From: Pilaira anomala
Lineage: Eukaryota > Mucoromycota > Mucoromycetes > Mucorales > Mucoraceae
DNA length: 64,000 bases
Assembly: GCA_025716855.1 (NCBI GenBank)
Contig: JAIXMQ010000010.1
Span: 431,501 to 495,500, forward strand
Direction of reading: 5' to 3'
Shown here one piece after another: positions 57,401 to 64,000 of this stretch (within the stretch, counting starts at the first letter, position 1; the number at the start of each line of letters is the position of its first letter). The translations under genes and the position numbers were made by a program. Below the pieces are notes generated by a model. That model worked only from the letters and a program-made list of their open reading frames with translations, did no database searches and was not told where the DNA came from.

Positions 57401-60400
57401 CAAACAAAATCAGGTGTAACAGTAAGCTCTACATTTAATACATTTCGAGTAATAGGTGCAATACGAGCATCTAGTAGAAGCATTGGGAATTCATCAACAC
57501 ATTTAGAAATAGTAGTACCCATACGTCGATGGTGTACTAATTCTCCTAATTCATTAGGATCCATGTCACGCATTTCTTCAATTGAAACTTCATGAGCACG
57601 GTTTTCGATCTTGTTAATAATATCGGGAGGAAGGTTCATTTGGCGTAAAGGATGTTGAAAAGTCCACATACGTTTCTCTACAGCCTTATTAATTTGAAGT
57701 AAAATCGAAGCGGTAGGTCCCCAATTTCTGTTTAATGCAATTTCAAATAAAGCGCGAGCAATACGGCCCGAGTTTTGGGCGACATACGCACAATCAGAAA
57801 CAAGAGCAAAGTCCTCGATATAAGCATTGGACACATAAGATTGAAGTAAAATATTTACTTTGCCATGTGTATCTTCAGTACCACCCTATTAATAATATTA
57901 GAAATCATATAAAACTAATAATATATTTATAACCAAATTTACCCTAATATCACAAGCACAGGCATTTTCCAATAATTTCTTTAGTTCCTGATGTTCAGTT
58001 TCACGAGATTTGATTTGATCAAATTCAGAACTCATACTCATCATAGATAATACATCAGCTTCAGTCATACGAGGTTTCATCATTGTATTGAAAATTTCAA
58101 TACTAGTATGTTTGATATAAAAGTTAGATGAGATACGACCAAGATCTTTAGGGATCAAATAGCCAGTATTTTCATCAAAAATAATCATTTGACATTTAGC
58201 CAACTTTCTTGCAGCAAGTGTGATAATTTCATGACGTTTGCGGCCAAGAAGTGGGTCTTCCAAAGGTTCATTATTATCCATACCATAGATCATTGGGTTC
58301 TTCTTCATACGAACATATAAATATGTATAACTGAGCCAAGTAACAGCTTCATCAATATTCGTTACTGTACCTAATGAAATTTCAGCATTAAGATTGTCTA
58401 CAATATTCTCGATAAATTTAGATTCAATAGGATGCTGTTGAGTAATAGCTGATATATAATGAGATAATCGGTCATGTGTTGTCAAAATATAACCAACACC
58501 ATGTGTTTCATATTGGGGACGACCAGCACGACCGAAAATTTGAAGTACATCAAGAATTGACAAATCAACAAAACTACCCTTAGTAGAGTCATAAACTTGA
58601 GTTCCTTTAATTACAACAGCATAAGCTGGTAAATTGACACCCCAAGCAAGTGTCGCAGTACAGCAAAGTACTTTAAGTGAACCATCTTGGAACATTTTCT
58701 CTGTCATATTACGGTCAGATCTTAACATACCAGCATGATGAATACCAAAACCGTATTGGAAAAGTTCTTTCATTTCCTTATTACGAGATCTTGCAATATC
58801 TCTTTTAAATTGAGTATATTTTGGTGCATCAGAGCAGTCGAAATAATCTAGGTAACCGTATTAGAGAAAAATCTGAATAAAAAATTGAGTATATATATAT
58901 ATAACTTACCGCCGAGAGATTCTGCAGCTACTTCTTCTCTTAACATTTGAGCAGTCTTTACAGTTTCTTTTCTTGCATGAACAAATACCATCACCTGATG
59001 ACCATCCTTTACAAGCTCAGAGACTTTATCAAAACAAGCACGGTTCATTCTTTCATTTGATGGAACAGAATTTGGTTTACCCTTAATACCCAAGAAATGT
59101 TGCTCTAACGGAACAGGTCTGAAACCGTTATCAAAGTAAAAGAGACCTTGATATGGATTGACTCTTAAAAATGCAGCAACATCAAGGTAGTTGGGAAGTG
59201 TAGCAGATAAACCAACAATACGAATCAAAGATTGACTAGATTCAACTTGACGTAAAGTTCTGGCAATGATACTTTCAATAACTGCACCACGGTCTTCATG
59301 CAAAAGATGTACTTCATCAATAATCAACAATTTTACTTTCTATTAAATTAAGGGCCGTTCAACATTAAAATATACGACATGTATATGTACTTCTATTTTA
59401 TATACCTGTGTAAGTTCAACATCACCAGTACCCTTTCTAGTAATAACGTCCCATTTTTCAGGTGTAGTAACAATAAACTGAGTTGCACTAATTTCGGCTT
59501 TTGTTAATTGCATATCACCAGTTAATTCACGAACACTGACGCCCAAAAATTTTAATCGTTTTCCCATTTTTTCAACAATTTCAGCAGCAAGAGCTTTCAT
59601 AGGAGCAACATAAATAATCTTGAAATCATTTTTAGCAATAGTAAAATCAATTTCAGTGGTACCCTTTCTAGGTGAAGGTGTACAGTGTTGTGCTATACAT
59701 CGAAGTACTGTTAACATTGCAACATCAGTTTTACCCTATATAAAGCGTCCAATTACTATAAAAATCTATACGAAAAAAAAAGTATACTTACAGCACCTGT
59801 AGGAGCACACACAAGCATATTTTCATTAGATTCATAAGCTACAGGGTAAACAATAGATTGAACTCTGTTTAATGTCTCGTATGCCTGTAAATGTATCATA
59901 TATCAATAATTATATCCTATTTTATTAAATTCTAATTTTTTTTTTTTTTTTACCTTGAATGCGCCTCTGGATAAACTATCCAATTCAGAAATATCTAAAA
60001 GCCGTTCACCAAAACGAATTGGGGCTTTCTGGGGTACTGGAATCGTAGTTTCTTCGTAATCATTAAATTCTTCTCGAACCGTACCAGCAGGCAATGCGTA
60101 ACGAGTACCAAATAATGATAGTGTACCTCCTTGCTGACTTGCCTGGTATACATGAGGATACTTAGCAGCAGTTTTTGTCTTGTAGTTTGAGCTAAACAAA
60201 GGTGTTTGACTGGCATTCATGAGCGCCTCTTCTCTTGCCTGTCTCAAATCTTCACCATCGAATCCTAGAATACCCATAGATACTGCGTTTGCATCATCTA
60301 TAAATTATCAAAAGTACATTTAGTATTCATAATCAATCCTTAAAACTAAGTACTGTACCCTGCATTTTATTATTCGATTTTATAGCTTTCTTTTGTTCTT

Positions 60401-61233
60401 TTCTCAATCGCTTCTCTTCACGGATTTCCTTTTCTGATTGCACAATAAACTGAGGACCATAAGCAGGACGCCTGGCTTCAGGTTGACCATGAATTGTAGT
60501 CCTTCCTTTCGCGGGTTGTTCGTCATAATTAGACATTTTAATGATATTATGTACAATGGTAGAACGGTTCGTGACAAGTTCGGCAATAAAGTCGAAAGCA
60601 TCAAATCCTAAAAGCTCGATAAGTGTAGTTTGAATTGTATCATCGCTATCACCAGATCGAATAATTGTAAAGACATCAGCACATAACTCTTGAGCATTCA
60701 AGCCAATACTTTGTTGATTGTTAAGAACGTTCTTCACTTGTCTAAAAAAAATTAATCTACTTTCTATTTTATCAAGACCTTCTACTTCTACTTACTGTAA
60801 GAGCCAATTACGATCATAAATAGCAGTATTCGTTTTCTCTTTTGGCGTGTCATTTGCAGTAGTTTGTTCGATAAAAGGTTCTTGAGGAAAGTTAGGTTCC
60901 AAATTAGGATTAAAAAATGGCTTTTCGGGTACGTGAAACTCAATATCGTTTCCAAAGTTGACATTGGGTAATTCTAGTACGAGTTAGGTTTAATTCAAAC
61001 TTTATAGAACAGCAATTACCTTCTATTTTTTTTGCCTGTTTTTCGTACTCTTTAACAAAATTTACAAATGTAGAAACGGTATCATTTAAGTTGTTATCGT
61101 TGGCGACCGCCGTAGAAGAGGTTAAAAAATCAGTTGGTCGAGATCTAACCTTGCCCTTTCCTTTTGTATTGGCAGGCTTTGCCGTTGATAGTAGCTGGTG
61201 AAGTATAGAGCTGAATGGTGTTGTGGTAACCAT
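54425..61233 (-). CDS. SLH1: Ski2-like tandem-cassette RNA helicase, ASCC3 / Slh1 type
   Basis: Eleven exons on the minus strand: 61233-61020, 60973-60796, 60741-60359, 60297-59954, 59884-59792, 59735-59406, 59339-58910, 58847-57943, 57885-55093, 55028-54924 and 54856-54425, 2068 residues. There are two helicase cassettes, each with a Sec63-like domain. Cassette 1: APTGAGKTD (cut by an intron after GA), [38 protein letters not shown]. Cassette 2: [52 protein letters not shown]. The region around residue 970 ([20 protein letters not shown], then ALFEIALNR) and [12 protein letters not shown] follow ASCC3/Slh1 rather than Brr2. In other eukaryotes this helicase splits collided ribosomes in the RQT complex and helps in DNA alkylation repair. 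Confidence 0.94.
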
Positions 61234-61559
61234 TCTTTTTCTTTTCTTCTGGTGTTTTTGTTAACAAGAACTACTTTCGTGTAAAAATAGCTCAATTTAT
61301 ACCACTAGTTGCATTAAAAGTCAGTACTGCGGTGCGCAGCAAATCAGTAAAATGTAGAAACCACCTTTTGCACCCGAAATGACTTTGTAGTTTTTTTATT
61401 TCTTTTTACAATCTCTGAATATCCACAATTAATAAAAACATTAGGTACTAATTATACGTATTAGTTCGCAGTAATGAGTTAAGGGCTGATTGTCACTGGA
61501 GTTTGCATAAGCCACTCATTTGATTGCGATTGCCTTCTTTATCTCTTCTTCGTCACAAA

Positions 61560-62510
61560 CAGGTTTTAGTTTCATTATTTAAATCATCTTTTTTTTTTTT
61601 GTTCTTTCCTTCTTTTACCTTCACTTTCACCTTCACTTTCACCTTCACTTTTACCTTCACTTTCACCTTCACTTTCACCTTCACTTTCACCTTCACTTTC
61701 ACCTTCACTTTCACCTTCACTTTCACTTTTTTTAATCCAAAATAAAATATGAATTCTCCTTATCACTACTATCTTGATCTATTGTTTAATTACATACGTT
61801 ATCCAGACAAGAGACTGTATCAAGAAATAAATAGCTGACTGTAAAACCTGCATAATACATGTTGTCAATGGTAAAACAATTTTGCAACCTTATCATAAAG
61901 TAATTGATCCATTGTCTAATAAATTTCAATAACAAATGTTCTTTTCTGTACAGACTGCACGTATGTTGGATATGGAAGATATTCCACCCTAGCCCGTTAG
62001 TGGTGAATTAGTTGTCAGTGAGAGAAGGGAGTAAGCCAGCTTGTGCTTTTGTAAAAATGGGTGGCGGTGTAAACCATGGAAGTGTCTACTATAGCCATTC
62101 ATACTAAGCCCTACAAGGACTACGAGCCCACATTTTGAGTTGAACATATCGTGCCTATCTTCCGCATTTTCTTAAAGCAAACAGGAATGCTATCATTTAA
62201 TTGGTATGAAGTTGAAAACAAGCGCCATGCCTTGGAGAATATGGATGGGAAGCTTCAAAAAGGAAATTTACGATATGTTGATGATCTTGTTCATGACAAA
62301 AACGGCATTGAAAGAATGTCTATAGAAGGTTCGTTTAGTGAACACACGGTGGACGTGGATAAGACAATCGATGACAGTATTGAGTAGCTCAGCTCTCTGA
62401 TCTCAATGCTCAAAGTTGTTGCTAATTCCTATCTGAATGCAAACTTCGATATACTTCTGGCAACAAAAGTCTTTGGTATACATATAGCAAAAAAAAAAAA
62501 CCTAGGCAAT
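61560..62510 (+). pseudogene. Relic of the gene family whose 5' end forms the 15.4-16.3 kb inverted repeat
   Basis: The upstream part (ACAAACAGG..., AAATCATCTTTTTTTT...GTTCTTT at about 61555-61608) matches the promoter side of the arms at 15835-16040. ATG 61749 encodes MNSPYHYYLDLLF, then RYPDKRLYQE and a stop. A 83-nt intron-like segment (61871-61953) ends CTGTACAG, and exon 2 begins TARMLDMEDIPP followed by a stop and ELVVSERR. From 62076 one frame reads MEVSTIAIHTKPYKDYEPTF, TGA at 62136, VEHIVPIFRIFLKQTG, WYEVENKRHALENMDGK and NGIERMSIEGSFSEH, then TAG at 62385 and further family-like residues to about 62489. Several stops make it a pseudogene. I do not recognise the function. Confidence 0.65.
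61610..61735. repeat. TTCACCTTCACT-type microsatellite in the relic's 5' region
   Basis: About ten near-perfect units of CTTCACTTTCAC lie between the conserved promoter-like part and ATG 61749 of the relic. The arms of the inverted repeat have only one TTTCACTTTC at the equivalent place (about 16008-16018). Confidence 0.9.
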
Positions 62511-62995
62511 AGTTCCTCCCTTTTAATGAATTTTCCTATATCGCCCTCCTATGAACAAATTCATTATTTAGTTAGTTACCCGCCTATAAGATATAATAAA
62601 TGCTCTGTCTGCAGCTATATAAAAACAAATGACTATCTTGTTATAATATTTATTCCAGTTATATTAATAAAACGCTTCCACCATAAACTCTTACTTTGGG
62701 TCTCACACAACCGTTACTAACAACGATTATTCCTTTGTTCTTACTTTAACTGTTGTAACTAAAACAAAAAAGAATGAAATAAGACATGTTTTAGAGAATG
62801 TCAAGTATTAAAGATATCAAGTATGCTTTGTTTCAAATACTCGCTCGATTAATATGTAAAAAAAAAAAAAAAAAAAAAAACTATGCGTTCATCGAAAACA
62901 AGTAACTGTTACTTTAAACCCGTAAATTAGGGCAGAGTTCCTACTCGACTTTCGTTTGCTATGACATCTGTATTATTGTTGCCAATACTCTTAAA

Positions 62996-63040
<45 letters not shown>

Positions 63041-63295
63041 TTGCATCTGTTAAAACCAAATTGATGAAATAGTTGCCCGAGTTACCGAGCATTTTTTTTT
63101 TCGGTAACAACTAGGCTTATTCTCAACTTCTCGTGGTTAATCCTGTCCTTTATAATGATAATTGAAAATTACTTCAGTTTTCTCACATAGTATTTGCTTT
63201 TTGCAATACTAATTTGGACGAAAGGCACATTATGTTTACCGAAAAGATCATAATTTGGCTCTATAATGTACGTTTTATTTTAATTCATTCAAAAA
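62511..63295. other. Intergenic with (ATT)n microsatellite
   Basis: A (TTA/ATT)n run of about 45 bp at 62997-63042 and a poly-A at about 62859-62880. No gene was recognised. Confidence 0.7.
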
Positions 63296-64000
63296 TTACT
63301 TCCAATCATCATCATCGTCTTCGTCTTCGTCATCACTTTGCATAGCAGTTTTTCTCTGTTGTAATACAGCGGCAAGACTATGAGCCATACCCTCTTTGCT
63401 GTTATTAGAGATTGTAGTACTCGTGGATTGACTGCTGTTTGTAGAAGTAGTTGGTCTCAAAGTACCAGTCTTTTTTAATGAACCAAATCCACCCGTAGAT
63501 CTAATAGCAGCCAACAAATCATTGCGGCCATCGGAAGGTGGTGTCGAAATATTTTTGGGTATAGGTGATGATGCGGGAGAAGAGGTGTTATTTTTTGATG
63601 GTGGTGCTGGTGCTGCTGGAGGAGGAGGGGGAGGAGGGGGAGGAGGTGCGCCCATCATTGGAGGAGTCAAGGGAGGAGTGTTGATCATTGAAGCAATTGG
63701 TGGTGGTGGAGGAGGAGTAGCCAAAGTAGGTGGTCTAGGAATAGATTGAAATGATGGTATAGATTGTGTTTGTCTCAAGCCTCGATTTGGAAGGGGAGGA
63801 GGGGGTGGTGGTGAACAGGAAGAAGATGGGATAGGTGAAGGACTTCTGTTTTTTATGGGCGGTATAGGTGGTGGAGGCAAATTATTTCTTGATTTTCTCG
63901 AAGGTGGAGGTGGTGGAGGAGGTCTTCTAGACGTTGGTTCTTTTTTGTTACTTCTATATTGTTGAATAAAAGATTGAATGAATTCTTGGTTTTGGTTAAT
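63296..64000 (-). CDS. LAS17: WASP/Las17 actin-nucleation promoter, C-terminal part (N-terminus beyond window)
   Basis: The minus-strand frame is open from the window edge at 64000 to the stop at 63296, 234 codons. It begins FIQSFIQQYRSNKKE, then a long proline-rich region (several runs of 6-10 Pro) that would bind SH3 proteins and profilin. A WH2 motif follows (NDLLAAIRSTGGFGSLKKTG), then a connector helix (AHSLAAVLQQRKTAMQ) and an acidic end DDEDEDDDDDWK, with the terminal Trp that contacts Arp2/3. This is a complete VCA module. The WH1 domain must lie upstream, beyond base 64000. Verprolin is a less likely alternative because it lacks the acidic Trp tail. Confidence 0.9.
   Translation of the reverse strand: MNQNQEFIQSFIQQYRSNKKEPTSRRPPPPPPPSRKSRNNLPPPPIPPIKNRSPSPIPSSSCSPPPPPPLPNRGLRQTQSIPSFQSIPRPPTLATPPPPPPIASMINTPPLTPPMMGAPPPPPPPPPPAAPAPPSKNNTSSPASSPIPKNISTPPSDGRNDLLAAIRSTGGFGSLKKTGTLRPTTSTNSSQSTSTTISNNSKEGMAHSLAAVLQQRKTAMQSDDEDEDDDDDWK

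Noticed and set aside
54425..61233. Assignment of the helicase as Brr2 (spliceosome)
   Set aside because: The inter-cassette and second-cassette sequence ([21 protein letters not shown], conserved GSGKT and DEIH in cassette 2) fits ASCC3/Slh1; Brr2 has a degenerate second cassette.
63522..63749. Plus-strand Gly-rich ORF
   Set aside because: Antisense shadow of the proline-rich region of the WASP/Las17 gene.

Overview
The window is nuclear DNA of a filamentous fungus, most likely an early-diverging lineage (Mucoromycota/Mucorales type). The evidence is a very AT-rich background with long poly-A/poly-T tracts, short GT-AG introns (about 50-120 nt) in most genes, a Zn2Cys6 transcription factor, a proteinase K-type subtilase, and a 28S rDNA fragment whose wording matches what I recall of mucoralean 28S. 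The taxonomic call is an inference. I found no bacterial operons, CRISPR arrays or tRNA genes.

Layout. 1-4017: 3' part of a long coiled-coil protein gene. 4232-7701: Zn2Cys6 transcription factor. 7702-13166: gene-poor, with one eroded coding relic near 11360-12000. 13167-20810: an accessory island. It holds a broken and an intact member of a PD-(D/E)XK-like nuclease family, placed divergently around a roughly 400-bp-armed inverted repeat. The broken member is interrupted by a piece of 28S rDNA. A degraded non-LTR retrotransposon and a MITE follow. 20948-27904: three housekeeping genes on the minus strand (F-box protein, membrane glycosyltransferase, PQ-loop transporter). 29069-36827: a second accessory island with a small TA-flanked MITE, a truncated mariner copy joined to a third nuclease-like gene, and two full-length Tc1/mariner elements inserted back to back through one shared TA. 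37028-63295: mostly single-copy cellular genes: threonine aldolase, a small unknown protein, subtilase, isochorismatase-like hydrolase, DHA2-type MFS transporter, GAPDH, ARFRP1/Arl3 GTPase and the ASCC3/Slh1 helicase, then a relic of a multicopy gene family. 63296-64000: C-terminal (VCA) end of WASP/Las17, running off the window.

The most unusual material is the accessory set. Three divergent paralogues (13167-15040 minus, broken; 16621-17767 plus; 30436-32001 plus) share an N-terminal helical region and a C-terminal D-x18/19-E-x-K core typical of PD-(D/E)XK nucleases. Two of the three loci abut rearrangement products: an rDNA insertion, and a truncated mariner copy whose 5' end now sits directly upstream of a nuclease-like gene. 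The inverted repeat at 15366-16262 is built from two head-to-head copies of the promoter plus first exon of another gene family. A further decayed copy of that family lies at about 61560-62510. Read-through of the inverted repeat could give a hairpin RNA. That is a testable idea, not something the sequence proves.

Exon boundaries were derived by hand from reading frame, splice consensus and family conservation. In the multi-exon genes the exon lengths sum to multiples of three.
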